Assembly (NCBI GenBank): GCA_977017575.1 | Contig: CDRNVI010000009.1 | Location: 62,001 to 126,000 of the forward strand | Reading direction: 5' to 3' | DNA from: Paramoeba atlantica | Lineage: Eukaryota > Discosea | DNA: 64,000 bases | In this document: piece after piece, positions 1-10,385 of the stretch | Layout: each line of letters begins with the position of its first letter | How positions within the stretch are numbered: the first letter of the stretch is position 1 | The notes under the pieces: model-generated | Database searches by the model: none | The model's input: only the letters and a program-made list of their open reading frames with translations | What the model was told of the DNA's origin: nothing | Position numbers and translations under genes: made by a program

Positions 1-177
1 GTAGCGTTGCCCGATGAGCCGGGAGTAGGGGAGGGTACAGCCCCGGATGTGTACGGCGTCCGGGGAGGTGGAGGGCGGTGAGGTCGGGACAGGGATCTCA
101 ACGCAGTGGACGAAGTTGTAGCCAGAGGAGAGAAAGAGGATGTCACCTGGTTGTACAACACTTCGGGAGTGGAACAT
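1..177 (-). CDS. TRM61: tRNA (adenine-58-N1)-methyltransferase catalytic subunit, N-terminus (partial)
   Basis: The gene runs off the left edge of the window; only the first 59 codons, read from the ATG at 177, are present. The peptide starts MFHSRSVVQPGDILFLSSGY and later has GCTLPYSRLIGQRY. This matches the N-terminal beta-barrel of TRM61/GCD14 proteins, which typically begin with an I-x-E/P-G-D segment and reach a 'H-x-D/R-L-I-G-x-P-F/Y' segment before the Rossmann methyltransferase domain. The family product works with TRM6 in the nucleus to methylate A58 of the tRNA T-loop. The catalytic domain is outside the window, so the call rests on the N-terminal domain alone. A serine/proline-rich insertion (about residues 32-41) sits where relatives are shorter. 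It lies on the minus strand like all other host-type genes here. Confidence 0.68.
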   Translation of the reverse strand, partial: MFHSRSVVQPGDILFLSSGYNFVHCVEIPVPTSPPSTSPDAVHIRGCTLPYSRLIGQRY

Positions 178-271
178 GGTTAAGTTTATAAGGGTATAGG
201 AGGATAAGGGGCTTGATTCTACTCGTGGTATACTTTGAATGTCAAAGATAACGCTGTAGGACTAAAATATA

Positions 272-1053
272 CAGGGGGGGTCACGAAAACTGTTACACCT
301 GCCAAATTTGGCCTATGCGGCCGTTTTGGCTAATTTTTGTTGCATTTTGCAGATCTCAGTGTTAATATCGTGTTGAAACCATTCCGAGTACAAGAGTAGA
401 CGGGGTAGGGTGATTCTTTGGACTCCGAAAACAAGAATTTTATAGTTTTTGCAAATCCTTTTGGCTACCAAAAAATATCATATTTAACATTCTGTAGTCA
501 ATGGAGCCACCATTTTTGTCCCGCAGCTCTTGTAATCGAGTTGGGAGGCTGTTTATTGCTGATTTTTCCAGCAAGCATCTGTCGAAATTCGTCAGTATCA
601 CAGGTGTTTTCGCGTGTGTACTTCTTTCGCTTTACATCACCCGTTTCTTCAAAACGCTTAATGTAGCGCGATACAGAAGTGTGTGAACAGTTCTCGAACA
701 GCTGTCTCGCGCAAAGAGGCCCCTTGGTCCACCTCGTGAGAGCAAACCACCCTAGTGGCATAATATGTTTGCTCCGGCGAAAGCTGGCGACGATTTAGAC
801 GGGATCGTTTCCCCATTTTCGACAAAAAACAGATCAAAAAAACAAAAGAGGGACTTTTTCTTGCATTTTTGCATTTTTTGGGGGTGAATTTTTCGTATAT
901 TTTGTACCAAAATTATTGTTTTCGGAAAATCGAAAAGTTGTTGGTTTCAACACGATATTAACACTGAGATCTGCAAAATACAACAAAAATTAGCCGAAAC
1001 GGCCGCATAGGCCAAAATTGGCAGGTGTAACAGTTTTCGTGCCCCCCCCCCTG
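272..1053. mobile_element. Mariner-type non-autonomous element (family A) with about 105-bp inverted ends
   Basis: The left end (272-377) starts CAGGGGGGGTCACGAAAACT and the right end (942-1053) is its near-perfect reverse complement, ending in a C run and CTG. Both ends are flanked by TA (270-271 and 1054-1055), the target duplication of Tc1/mariner transposons. The interior keeps only a fragment of the helix-turn-helix part of a transposase on the minus strand, so the element cannot mobilise itself. Confidence 0.85.
498..761 (-). pseudogene. Transposase DNA-binding (HTH) remnant
   Basis: An 87-codon minus-strand frame inside family A contains CARQLFENCSHTSVSRYIKR followed by FEETGDVKRK. 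This resembles the helix-turn-helix and the 'G-x-x-x-x-K' linker at the start of Tc1/mariner transposases. No catalytic DDE/D domain follows; the rest of the gene is missing. It is best read as the residue of an internal deletion, not a separate gene. Confidence 0.55.
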
Positions 1054-1095
1054 TATTGTCGCATACCATGGTAATGTGGTAAATAATGTGTTAGT

Positions 1096-1682
1096 TACTG
1101 TGACCCCCCCCTTAATACAGGGGGGTGCAGCTAAATCTGGTGGATCTAAGATTTGTAAACTTTAGAAAATAACAGCGCATTCGAGAGCTCTCGCGAATCC
1201 CTCGGGTGGAAAGTGCGTCGTTTTCCACACCTTGCATAGCGTGGATAAGGTCGAAAACGTCAATTGCAAGCTCTTTTGCACAGCTTACCTCAGAACAAGA
1301 CCCTGTTTTGGCGTACCTCTCCAGACAACGCACTCTACCATCGGTTGCCCAATGAATGGTAATGAGCCTTTTAAGACACTTCCTGGTGAATGGACTCACC
1401 TTTCATTCACGGATACCGAAAAAACGTAAAACAACATGCCAAAAATACAAAAATAATGTAAGATTGCCAGTTTTCTTTTTGCATTTTCGTTATGAAAACG
1501 GTAAGGCTCTAAACGGCGGGAAACGACGTATTTTCCACCAGAGGGATTTGCGAGAGCTGTCCAATGCGCTATGATTTTCTAAAATTAGCCAAGTTTTACA
1601 ATTTTTAGACCCCTCCAAGATTTAGTTGCAATCCCCTGTACTTCGCCCATTTTAAGCAGAAACGAAGTAAGAGGGGGCGCCT
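1096..1682. repeat. Short palindromic element split by a later insertion
   Basis: Before the insertion at 1118-1638 the sequence would have read ACTGTGACC, a C run, TTAATACTTCGCCC, then GAAACGAAGTAAGAGGGGG. A relative without the insertion lies at 49345-49424. Comparing the two gives the empty site: the inserted element sits exactly at the TA of TTAATACTTCG. Confidence 0.7.
1118..1638. mobile_element. Mariner-type MITE (family B), 521 bp, inserted in an older palindrome
   Basis: The ends are inverted copies about 110 bp long with scattered mismatches: the left begins CAGGGGGGTGCAGCTAAATC and the right ends with its complement GATTGCAATCCCCTG-like form (1625-1638). TA dinucleotides flank both ends (1116-1117 and 1639-1640). 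The interior has no transposase. A further single end of the same family lies at 38551-38645. Confidence 0.82.
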
Positions 1683-2106
1683 GAATTGTTTTTCATGGGT
1701 CTGAAAATTGTTCGCCACTGTAAAAAAACCTTGCCGTTTCGCGGCGCAACTCATCCAGTTTTCATGTCTCACCTTCCATTTCTACCGGCACTGCTATCTT
1801 ATCGATAGTACATACGCCGACCTTTATTAGAGAAAAAAATTAGAGAAAGAAACGGAGAAAAAAAGAAACCGGCAATATTGAAATTTTATGAAAGAATGCT
1901 GGCCCCCACTTTAGAGTCCAAATGCCCAAAATCGGCGGACTCTTAGGTAGAGGGGTACAGCAAGAGATTTTTTTTTGATTGAATTGACTTTGCCATTATC
2001 TAGGCATTGAGAAATAATGAATGAGGAAAAAATCTAAAAAAATTATCCCTTCCCTACTCAGCCACACCCGGACGCACATCAGTATAATATTGGTAAGCTG
2101 GCTTCA
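1683..2106. other. Non-coding stretch
   Basis: AT-rich DNA with no credible gene. Short imperfect matches to miniature-element sequence (for example the palindrome tail near 1690) are the only recognisable content. Confidence 0.5.
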
Positions 2107-2742
2107 TCAGTAATATTGGTAAGTTATTCGTCCGTCTGCCCATCGAGTCGTATCTCTCTTAAGTTTACCATTCCAAACCTCAATATTTGTTCCGCTCATA
2201 TCGTACGTTGTTCGCTTTGGCATCACATGTTCCCCCAAAGTTCCCCCTAGCTCCACGTTATCCAGCAGCCAAATAGCGCTTAGTGAGTCAGGCATCTTAC
2301 TGAAGTCCAATACTCCGTGAAACAAGTTCTCCGAAAGTCCTAGAACATTCATTGTTTGAGGGAGACGAGTAAAATCCGGGGTTCCAATGAGGTTGTTGCT
2401 ATCCACAAAGAAGTACGCAAGCTGAGGCGGCAGATTACTCATTTGAAGTTCCCCTGTTAATTGATTGTAATGAACGGAGAAATATGTAAGAGATCTTGGT
2501 AAGTACTCCCAGCAAATCGACCCCTGAAGCTTATAATTGTACCAGTTGACTTTTTCCAGCACTCCGTCAGCATTGTATTCCAATCCTTTGCGTTGAGAAA
2601 GTGGTGTATTTGAGTCCCAGGAAGAATGCGGATTCTGTACTTTTTGAATAAGCATTGCAAATTCATTCTCTGGTCAAAACACATTACCTCGAACTTTTCC
2701 AGCGCGTGAAACGGCACTGACCTCACTAGTTTCTGATGACAT
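2107..2742 (-). pseudogene. LRR family protein, N-terminal frame broken by an in-frame TGA
   Basis: From an ATG at 2742 the frame reads MSSETSEVSAVSRAGKVRG and then meets TGA a few codons on. The same frame then continues as PENEFAMLIQKVQNPHSSW and about five LRR units (W-EYLPRSLTYFSVHYNQLTG, NLPPQLAYFFVDSNNLIG and so on). KVRG followed by P-x-x-x-x-A is the conserved entry to the LRR cap in the other family members, so the TGA lies inside the ancestral protein. Translation from the internal ATG at 2655 would give 182 residues without a secretion signal. The usual cap cysteines are also poor (the C-W-x-G-x-x-C motif is not recognisable). Probably a decaying copy. Confidence 0.65.
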
Positions 2743-2790
2743 GCAAAGCTTAACAGATTGCGTACACAAGCAAAAAAAAGTGGACCTATA

Positions 2791-2899
2791 CACCCCTTAA
2801 AGGATAGCAGTCCCCCTTCATTTCTATTAAGTATTATTATTTTTATTATAATTAGGTCAAAAACTTAAGGGGGGGTCTGCTTTAATCCTTTAAGGGGTG
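2791..2899. mobile_element. Hairpin MITE (family C), 109 bp
   Basis: Arms CACCCCTTAAAGGATAGCAG and the reverse complement ending CCTTTAAGGGGTG enclose an AT-rich centre. TA flanks both sides (2789-2790 and 2900-2901). Other family C ends occur at 14994, 15229 and 30461-30498. Confidence 0.78.
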
Positions 2900-3042
2900 T
2901 ATGATGCAGTGAGTAAGAAAACATGGAATTCAAGGAGGATTGCACGCTTTTTGGAAGAAACAAATAATGAGCACGCTTTCTCAAGACGCAGTTTATACAT
3001 CTGGTTTGCTATCGTATGAATTGCATGTAATTCTCATTTCTA

Positions 3043-3141
3043 TCTTTTCGTTAAACGAGGTGCCTATTTTCAATTTATACAGTAAGTCACCACTGCTGCG
3101 CACTTCGCGTTGAAAACTACCTCCGCGTTTAACGGAGAGTT
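3043..3141. repeat. Decayed foldback repeat (GCGGTGG family)
   Basis: TTTTCGTTAAACGAGG at the left and GTTGAAAACTACCTCCGCGT at the right are degenerate arms of the palindrome found nearly intact at 34657, 38922 and 45535. Confidence 0.55.
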
Positions 3142-3228
3142 CTCGGTGCGGTCTCTGGCGAAGCCCCTGCAGCCCCTCGTTTGGTTTCTTCAATCACATC
3201 ATGAACTAAGTCAATCACAAACAAAAAA

Positions 3229-4227
3229 CTAATCCAGAATTTTAATTTTTGTACCTTCCACGCAACTCTCTTTCCCCACTTTAAGCCGTAGGGAAGTTTT
3301 TTTCACTTCTCCGCAAAGATCCTGGTTATTGGCCACCGTAAAATATCTTAATTGGAATGGAAGATGGGACAAGTCTACATTACCCGAAAATTTATTGTCA
3401 TGGAGATGTAATAGAACCAGGCTTCGCTCACGTAGTTTGTTTAGACCCAATGTCCCGGACAACGCGTTGCAATTGAGATATAGTGAGTTCATCTTTGGAG
3501 GAAGTAAATCCAAACAAATACTTCCGGTAAATTTATTATGATTCAAAGTAAGATAGGTCATGCTTTCCGGTAAGGATGTCAAATCCAGGGATCCATCGAG
3601 AGCGTTGTGATCCAGTGTAAGTGTTCTCATCGTGGCGTGCAAACGTGTAAGAGAAATGCTTCCGCTAAATTTGTTTTTGTTCAAATACAACGACTGTAGG
3701 GTATCTGGCAAAACCGTCAAGTCTACAACCCCACTAAATTGATTACCACTACGGCATAAATACTCCAGCTTGGAGGGTAATTCTTCCCAGGACACCTCAC
3801 CGGTACATCCTTTAGCTTCCTTATCTTGAGCCACAGAGAACAGTGTAACATGTGAGGGCAGGTAAGAAAGGTGTATGGTGCCTGTTACTACCTTATGGTG
3901 CCAATTCACTTCGTTCACTTCTCCCTTGTCATCACAAGTAAGACCGTCCCAGTCACACGCAGGAGTTTCGATCGTCCATGAGGGATGCGTCCCTTCCACG
4001 TCTCGAATCAAACGTGCGAGCTCGTATTCTTGGGGAAGATTCGCAGATCGGACTCTTGCACTCCTGCTCTGGGTGGAGTTTGTTCCCCCGATAACAGGCT
4101 GTGCTTCGTAATCCTGCTTACGTCGTTTGGAAGGCGGTGAGCCAATATCAGAAAACAAAAAACTCGAAACGGACATGGAAAAAGCGGGTGAAAGGGGCAT
4201 AATTTTGTACCGGTATGAAAATGGCAT
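3229..4227 (-). CDS. LRR family protein, full length
   Basis: A 332-residue protein from the ATG at 4227, with an alternative start at residue 10. The N-terminus has a weakly hydrophobic stretch and then SDIGSPPSKRRK, which resembles SDITPPAPKRRK in the gene at 59722. The cap runs ANLPQEYELARLI, SWTIETPACDWDGLTC at about residues 83-98. About nine repeats follow, each close to L-x-x-L-x-L-x-x-N-x-F-S-G-x-x-x-L-x-x-LP. A final 'CGEV...C' segment may close the solenoid. The family looks built for protein or glycan binding, possibly at the surface or outside the cell, but no function is known. It is on the same strand as the neighbouring LRR genes and ends in TAG. Confidence 0.8.
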   Translation of the reverse strand: MPFSYRYKIMPLSPAFSMSVSSFLFSDIGSPPSKRRKQDYEAQPVIGGTNSTQSRSARVRSANLPQEYELARLIRDVEGTHPSWTIETPACDWDGLTCDDKGEVNEVNWHHKVVTGTIHLSYLPSHVTLFSVAQDKEAKGCTGEVSWEELPSKLEYLCRSGNQFSGVVDLTVLPDTLQSLYLNKNKFSGSISLTRLHATMRTLTLDHNALDGSLDLTSLPESMTYLTLNHNKFTGSICLDLLPPKMNSLYLNCNALSGTLGLNKLRERSLVLLHLHDNKFSGNVDLSHLPFQLRYFTVANNQDLCGEVKKTSLRLKVGKESCVEGTKIKILD

Positions 4228-4296
4228 ATTTTTCCGACGAACTAGAAAAGGTTTTTATAAACCTCTAAACATTTACCGTCCCCCCCTATTTAGTGT

Positions 4297-4773
4297 TTAG
4301 TAGAATTGGGCAAAATTAAACACTAAGTAGGGGAGAGGAAATATCAATGAAAAAGACGCGAAAAACAGATAAAAAATGAAAAAATGAGCGGAAAAAAACG
4401 GTGCCGCTTTGCGACGCTGTTCGTTGATACCGAAACTACACTCGAAAACTTTCGAAACGAACCAGCTGATGTTCTCCGCGTTTCGGGATCCATGAAATCC
4501 TCCACACTCTTTCAAGAGTTCTAATCTTTCGTTTAGTCTTGCAGAGCTTGTTAAGCAGCCTCTTGATAATTGCATCCTTGGCATTGATTTTTTCTCCAAG
4601 GACTTGAATTGTTCGTCACTTGGATCTGAAATTAATTGTGGAACGGGTGCTTCCTTTTCAGGGGACAAAGAGTCAAGGCTGATATCGTCATCAGCTCCGC
4701 GCGATACATCGGAGTTAAGACCCTTTATTTCCCCTACTGCTTCTAAAAGCTTTGCGTCTAACCCAGGCGACAA
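4297..4773 (-). other. Unrecognised reading frame, doubtful gene
   Basis: The 158-codon frame has no ATG at its head, and its tail (about the last 35 codons) runs through miniature-element sequence with the TTTAGTGTTTAGTA motif, giving a phenylalanine-rich end. The middle (SPEKEAPVPQLISDPSDEQF, then KECGGFHGSRN) is not low complexity, so a gene fragment is possible. I recognise no domain. Confidence 0.2.
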
Positions 4774-5575
4774 TGGTCCATTTCCTTGCGCTTCGGCACT
4801 ATTTTTTCGGTGTTCTCTGTGGTAATCTGAGTATGCCTAAAAAGAAATTAACTAAAAACAAGTCTCGCAGCTCTTTCAAGGTTGGTCCCATTTTTCGTGA
4901 ACGGGGTTGTACAAAATAAAAATGGGCGCCGCTTCGCGGCGCCAATTTCTGCGAAGTCTTGAAATTAAACACTAAATAGGGGGGGCAAGGTACTAAATAG
5001 TAAATAGGGGGGGGGCGGTATATATTCGGCAATTTTGAAATAAATTCTAATCATATTAGAATGAAGGGAAAATAGGACTCGGTTCGAATTTTGCGGGGCA
5101 TTGCTAAGAGAGCAACAATGCACGTGAGATCTTCTTGAAGAAACCCCTTTTCTGACGAAACGTACGTCCATGTCGGGGACGGTACGTCTGATGTACATCT
5201 TATTTGAACCCATGAATTAGGCCTACCATAGTGAATGATGCCAGAAAATATATGATACAAAATAAAAGGTAGTATTTCGGCAAAAATGTACCCTAAAATT
5301 TAAAAACTGGTAATTTTTTGTCATTTATTTTTTTATTTATTTTTGAAGAAAATATATAGTTTGAACATTTACAAAAAACATTTCAACACATTTCCAGAAC
5401 AATAGGCAGTTACAACGTTCACAAATGTCATGTACATGCATTGCTTCATAACACTTTAGAGTTATGAGACTTCTAGGGTCTATAAAGGAGGGTAAATACC
5501 CCCTGTATACGGGGGTACATGTATTGATGTTGGTTACTCAGAGTAACTTACTCTAGGTTTCTTTAAATGAATAAC
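4774..5575. other. Non-coding stretch with C-tract repeats
   Basis: Contains tandem and inverted pieces of AAATTAAACACTAAATAGGG (4277-4340, 4964-5030), the same type of short palindrome with a G/C run seen elsewhere. The remainder is AT-rich with no gene signal. Confidence 0.5.
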
Positions 5576-6328
5576 TCACTTTGGACCTCGTTGTATTCCA
5601 ACGTTAACCACACGCGGTGGAGGGTGAGGCAAAATCTGTGAAAAGCAGTTGTCGGATATGTCGATAGATTCCAAAGCTTCTGGTAGGGAGCCAAGACGTG
5701 CTGTCCCTTCAAAAGCATTGCTTTCCATATCCAGCCGAGACAACTTGTCAGGTAGATGTTCCAAGTCAACGGTCCCAGTAAACCTATTTTGGCTCAGGTA
5801 AAGCCAACGCAATTTCCGCGGCAGTCCCAAAAGATCCAAATTTCCATATAATTTATTCCAATGTAATTGTACATCTATTAAACCGGGGGGTAGGACGGTC
5901 AAGTCTACAGTGCCCTCAAACCCGTTCCAGCACAGCGACAAGAACACCAAACTCCTGGGCAGCTCCCCAATGGATATTGTTCCCACGAATTGGTTTACCC
6001 CTAGATCGATTATGTGCAATGAAGCAGGTAAATGATCCCATGCCACCGTGCCTGAAAATTTGTTTTTCTCTAAGCTGATTCCTTGGAGAGAGTGAGGCAG
6101 TGCGCTCCATAGAATGGATCCACTGAGATCTTGATTTTGCCAACGTATGTGACAAATTTCTCCTTCATCACTACACACGACACCATTCCATTCGCAGACG
6201 TCTTGCTCTACACTCCAAGTTTGATCCGGATTATGGATCAAAGATACAACTTGGCTGAGCTGTATTTCCGGGGACAATATAGAGCCCCGCACCTTACCCA
6301 GTTTTATGTCTGCGAGGGCGATAATCAT
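5576..6328 (-). CDS. LRR family protein, short N-terminus
   Basis: A 250-residue frame from the ATG at 6328. MIIALADIKLGKVRG leads straight into the cap, in which VCEWNGVVCSDEG gives the C-W-N-G-x-x-C motif. About eight repeats follow, such as LPASLHIIDLGVNQFVG and LPDKLSRLDMESNAFEG, and a short C-terminal tail ends GIQRGPK. The hydrophobic N-terminus seen in paralogues is nearly absent, so either the annotated ATG is internal or this copy is not secreted. The repeats are uninterrupted, which favours a functional gene. Confidence 0.75.
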   Translation of the reverse strand: MIIALADIKLGKVRGSILSPEIQLSQVVSLIHNPDQTWSVEQDVCEWNGVVCSDEGEICHIRWQNQDLSGSILWSALPHSLQGISLEKNKFSGTVAWDHLPASLHIIDLGVNQFVGTISIGELPRSLVFLSLCWNGFEGTVDLTVLPPGLIDVQLHWNKLYGNLDLLGLPRKLRWLYLSQNRFTGTVDLEHLPDKLSRLDMESNAFEGTARLGSLPEALESIDISDNCFSQILPHPPPRVVNVGIQRGPK

Positions 6329-6893
6329 CTAAAAATATTAAGTATGGTAGAGAAACAAGAACTTATATTCATTTCCCAGGGTTTCAGCCCTCCTACAAAA
6401 ACAAGGGTAAAAATAAGTAAAAAATTACATGAAACTCAAAAAACTACCATCGAGAAGTTTAACTAGTCACAGAATGAGAAGACTCGCCCGTAGGCAGCTC
6501 CGGATAAAAATGGAGCAAGAATACGATACTCTATGGTCAATGTACTTGTACTGTAGAGTGTTCCCTCCGTGCACATTAAATAAATGATTACCCGTCGCAG
6601 AGGAGGACGCCATCCAACAATGCGAGGGGAACGACAACATGGTTTGAACATGGTTGCACTCAGAAACTAAACACGATGGATTGGGTGACAGTAACTTAAA
6701 TAATTCATTTATTTACTCCACCAAATTAAGTCTAAATACGAAGATTACGATAAGACCAAGGGTGTAAACTCCAATTCATATTCTAATTGAGATGATCTGC
6801 ACAAATTCAATTGGCGTTTTTAGTAGATAAAATGAGATAAAAATGAAAGACAAAGCTTTACAAAATAAAATACAAATGTCACGATAAATAAAT

Positions 6894-7763
6894 TTATGAG
6901 ACATAGCATAGTTTTGTGTCGGTGTATCGAAAGTCGCCCAGTGACGGAGGAAAATCAGCCTTGTCAATCTTACCACTCAACTCCGAGTTGCTATCAAGGA
7001 ACAATTTTATTAATCGATTGGGAAGACGATCTAGCTGTACAGGACCAGAAAAGTAGTTGTGATCGCAGTAGAGTTCTCGGAGCGACGAAGGTAAACGCGT
7101 TAGGTGAAGTGGTCCTGTAAACTTATTGAAACCCAACACGAGGCGCCGTAGCCACTGAGGCAAACTACGGAGATCGACATCTCCGGAAAGAGAATTGTAT
7201 TGAAGACTTAATTCATGTAACGTTTCAGGAAGATGGGTGAGATCTACACAGCCCTGAAACTTGTTATCACCCAAATACAATTTGTCCAATTCACTTACTA
7301 TATGGCTCAAGTCGAGTTCACCGAAAAATTTATTGGAACCGACATTTAGTGACGCGAGACCTTGGGGTAAAACTTCAAACGGTATTGTTCCAGAAAGATT
7401 GTTACCTGAAAAATCACAGCTCAATACTGTTTTCGGAAGCCACATCCACTGAACTGATCCCGATAAACGTAAACAATCCCACTCGAGCACCACAACGTAT
7501 GTGTCGTCTTGACAGAATACATTTTGCCACTCACACGCAGGGGTTGATGAGGTCCAGGTGGCATGCGGGTTCGTAATATTTTCGATGAATCGTGCGAGTT
7601 CATACTCCTGTGGCAAATTCGCTCCTCGCACTTTGCTGGGTAGTCGAGTTCCAGGATTCACGTTGGAAACATCCTTTGTATTAACCACTGCACAAAAGGG
7701 TGCGGCGTTTTGGGTAGGTCTGAACATTTTCACGAATAACCAAATCAATAGAATACTTTTCAT
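6894..7763 (-). CDS. LRR family protein with signal-like N-terminus
   Basis: A 289-residue protein from the ATG at 7763. MKSILLIWLFVKMF is a plausible signal peptide core. The family entry motif KVRGANLPQEYELARFI follows, then the cap TPACEWQNVFC. About nine repeats follow (for example LPETLHELSLQYNSLSG and LPSSLRELYCDHNYFSG), with a final cysteine near the C-terminus (KLCYVS). A GGGTAATTACCC palindrome lies about 65 bp upstream, but it may belong to a transposon end. This is one of the best-preserved family members. Confidence 0.82.
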   Translation of the reverse strand: MKSILLIWLFVKMFRPTQNAAPFCAVVNTKDVSNVNPGTRLPSKVRGANLPQEYELARFIENITNPHATWTSSTPACEWQNVFCQDDTYVVVLEWDCLRLSGSVQWMWLPKTVLSCDFSGNNLSGTIPFEVLPQGLASLNVGSNKFFGELDLSHIVSELDKLYLGDNKFQGCVDLTHLPETLHELSLQYNSLSGDVDLRSLPQWLRRLVLGFNKFTGPLHLTRLPSSLRELYCDHNYFSGPVQLDRLPNRLIKLFLDSNSELSGKIDKADFPPSLGDFRYTDTKLCYVS

Positions 7764-7994
7764 ACCATTAGTAAGGAAGATAACCTGCTTTATTAGGCTT
7801 TACAGAATACATACCTAACAGAGGAAATCGGGTAATTACCCGGTACATGGTGACAATTGCTAACTAGTGTGGAGAAATGAAAACAATCGAAATTTACAAA
7901 TAAATAGGAGAAATACAAAAATTAACATTGGTATTATTGTACATTGTAAATAAAAATATTATCTAATGTATCTAATAAAAATATTTTCTAATCA

Positions 7995-8966
7995 CATTTA
8001 CAGACGTACTTGCTCTATCCATTTTCTCTAACCCGCACATGCGGGGTTTTTAACAGACTAAGTCCTGTGCATGTAAATTCATTTTTTTTGTACGAAAAAA
8101 ATCTATTAGTAAATGATAATGATCCTATACGTGGAGGTGCAAATATGTGTATTTGCAGCGCGAACATATTACAAAAAAAAAAATAGCTACAATGATAGGT
8201 ATTCTAGTATTTGTTATATAATATTTCTATTTTATCAACTATATTTAAAAACATTTTACCTTTTTACCCTACTTTTTCTTCTCTACCAGCGTTTCAATGA
8301 ATGCTTTGCCCTTCTTGCGGAGTCGTGCTGCTTCATCTGAAAGTGCTTTGCGTTCAGCGGCTGACAGCTTCTTATACTTGGCAGACACCTTCTTTACCGC
8401 CGCGAGAAAACATGCCTTATGATTCTTGTGGGTTCCCTTCTCTGCCTGGTATATTGCTGGCATGGTACGCTTTAAGAACAAGCTATAAGGAAGGTAGCGT
8501 GCGCTTTTCACTTGTGCTCTGAGCGCTGTTTTCTGTTTCATATTCTGGGCAGCAATCTTATCCAAGGACCGGACTTGAGCAGGAGGTAACTTTTTAAAAG
8601 CGGCATGAAGTCCGGCGAGATCTGGGTATCCCTTTTTACCTTTGCATGACTTTGCTATAAATACACGCAGCGCACTTGTCGGTGCTGAGTTTCCAGCCCA
8701 TGGCTTCTTGATAACTTTACGACGAAGCTTTGCGATGTTCTTGGTGAGGTTTGGAAGTGCACGTGAAAACATTACAAGTAGAAAGACAGGGTAAAAGAGA
8801 GAGAGCTGCGTTCAACAAAGTAGACTTTGTGTGACACAAACGTACAAGAAAGCCCAGCAAATCGTAAAGAAATTATAGGTGAAAAACGGGGAACTTTACC
8901 CTTAAATGACATTTTTACCCCTTAATGACGTTGGGTACGTCTCTACTTCTTGAATTGTAACCAGAG
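7995..8966. repeat. Segmental duplication, copy 1 (pairs with 32824-33807)
   Basis: About 970 bp shared with 32824-33807, covering the whole HMG-box gene plus about 270 bp of 3' flank and 190 bp of 5' flank. Identity is high in the flanks, for example CCCCTTAATGACGTTGGGTA upstream of both genes. The match stops on both sides where unrelated sequence begins. Confidence 0.85.
8269..8772 (-). CDS. Mitochondrial HMG-box-like DNA-binding protein, KAP-like (copy 1)
   Basis: A 167-residue, very basic protein. MFSRALPNLTKNIAKLRRKV has the arginine-rich, amphipathic look of a mitochondrial presequence. Two HMG-like regions follow, at about residues 30-80 and 93-155; the second has YLPYSLFLKRTMPAIY and then KKLSAAERKALSDEAARLRK, the 'LS-x-x-E-R-K' helix typical of HMG boxes. 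The architecture resembles kinetoplast-associated proteins (KAPs), which compact kinetoplast DNA, but other mitochondrial HMG proteins are possible. The start is fixed because the paralogue at 33114 is conserved from this ATG onward. A pyrimidine-rich tract lies just upstream. Confidence 0.7.
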   Translation of the reverse strand: MFSRALPNLTKNIAKLRRKVIKKPWAGNSAPTSALRVFIAKSCKGKKGYPDLAGLHAAFKKLPPAQVRSLDKIAAQNMKQKTALRAQVKSARYLPYSLFLKRTMPAIYQAEKGTHKNHKACFLAAVKKVSAKYKKLSAAERKALSDEAARLRKKGKAFIETLVEKKK

Positions 8967-10385
8967 CTGGATCCTTCGCCTTGCCGTGACGCTCTGGGTT
9001 AGAACCATGCAAATGGTCAACCAAGAAAGGATCGTTACCGGGAGTGTGAAGCTTGCGACTGACACCCCATCATAACTGATATACATGTCTTAGATGGTAC
9101 ATATTCTTTGGACGATAAATAATTTGGAAGATAAAGGTTTTTGAACGATATATTCAGGGTCTTGGCTGATACATGTTTTTGGATGATACGTGTTTTTAAG
9201 TGATGCATTTGTTGTAATACCTCGTGTTGCACATTTAATATTTTATGTTTCTTTTAGTTTGTCTACGATGTCCCATGCATTTTTAACTTTCCCCCCATGA
9301 AAATTTCTTACATCGTAAAATTTAAATGTTGTCGCAGAATATAACCTATTGAATATCAACTTAAATTTTAGAACTACAAAACACTGTGGCGCAACTTTAT
9401 AATCAAAGCGATGATGAAACTGACATGGAAGAAAATTGTTCTGAATTAGAAATGGTTCAACGAATCTAAGTCATTCCGGATTGCTCCGATTGATCACTGG
9501 CAGGCCAGACCCTTCACATGTAGATTTGAAACTTTCGAGGCCGAAGTCCTCTAACTGTTTTCGTTAGTACAAGGCAGCAACAACGTGCTGCTACTAACCC
9601 GTTGCGTCGACGAACCCAAGACAATCTTCAAAAGTTATCATTCCTGCAGCTACGTAGCATTCCTGTAGCCGTTAACATTCCCCCCGGAACGTTAAACCGG
9701 ACTGTGGCTTAAAATCCCGGTATGACGGCGTCGTCTTCACCAAGAAAGTTGCACCAAGAACCTTTGTGCATCGATCTTTGTGCGCCATCTGTGTCCCCCC
9801 CTTTGAAGACCACTGGGCGTGGCCCTGCCTCGCCTTACCCCGATGCAACAGTCGGTTGCAGTGCACCCCTCCGGCTGTGTAAAGAGGTGGCAAATTGTAT
9901 GGAGAAAAATCTGACACCCCCCTTACTTCACCCCACACGTCCAGTGACTAAATGTGGTGAAGTAAGGGGGGAGGCGAAGTAAGGGGGGGGGTAACGGTAT
10001 ACAGTAAACCCACGTGTAATAGACCCCCCAATAATATGCCCCCCAGTAATAGAACCCCCGGTTGAATCCTATTTATATTGTATCCCGATTTCTTTTTCGT
10101 TTTTTACACGTTTTTTGTCTCCTTTGCGGGCAAAAATGAATATATCGACAGATAATGAAGTATTATTGTATTTTGTTGCTAAGACTCACATAAGTTGACT
10201 TTTTACCGCGCGTTTTTCACTATCCCACCTTGTGTTTGTTCTGATCTTCGATGTGTCCGCACATGGAAAAACGATTCTGATATCCCTCGTGACCTTTCCA
10301 GCTTTCTGAAGTCTCATGGAATCGTGAAAGATGGGATCTGCAGTATGCATCATCTTCCAGGGAGTGTTCACAAGAAAAACAAGTA
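8967..10385. other. Intergenic stretch with a small palindrome
   Basis: No gene is supported. At 9919-9971 a short hairpin CCCCCCTTACTTCACC pairs with GGTGAAGTAAGGGGGG, followed by a second GAAGTAAGG-G-run copy. The GC-rich frames between 9672 and 9982 run in both directions over the same bases and have no family resemblance, so I treat them as chance. Confidence 0.45.

Noticed and set aside
7826-7841. GGGTAATTACCC as an LRR promoter element
   Set aside because: Found close upstream of only two of eight LRR genes, and the same motif forms the ends of a hAT element.
9672-9982. Overlapping frames near 9.8 kb as a gene
   Set aside because: Both strands open, no domain, and the right part is a small palindrome.
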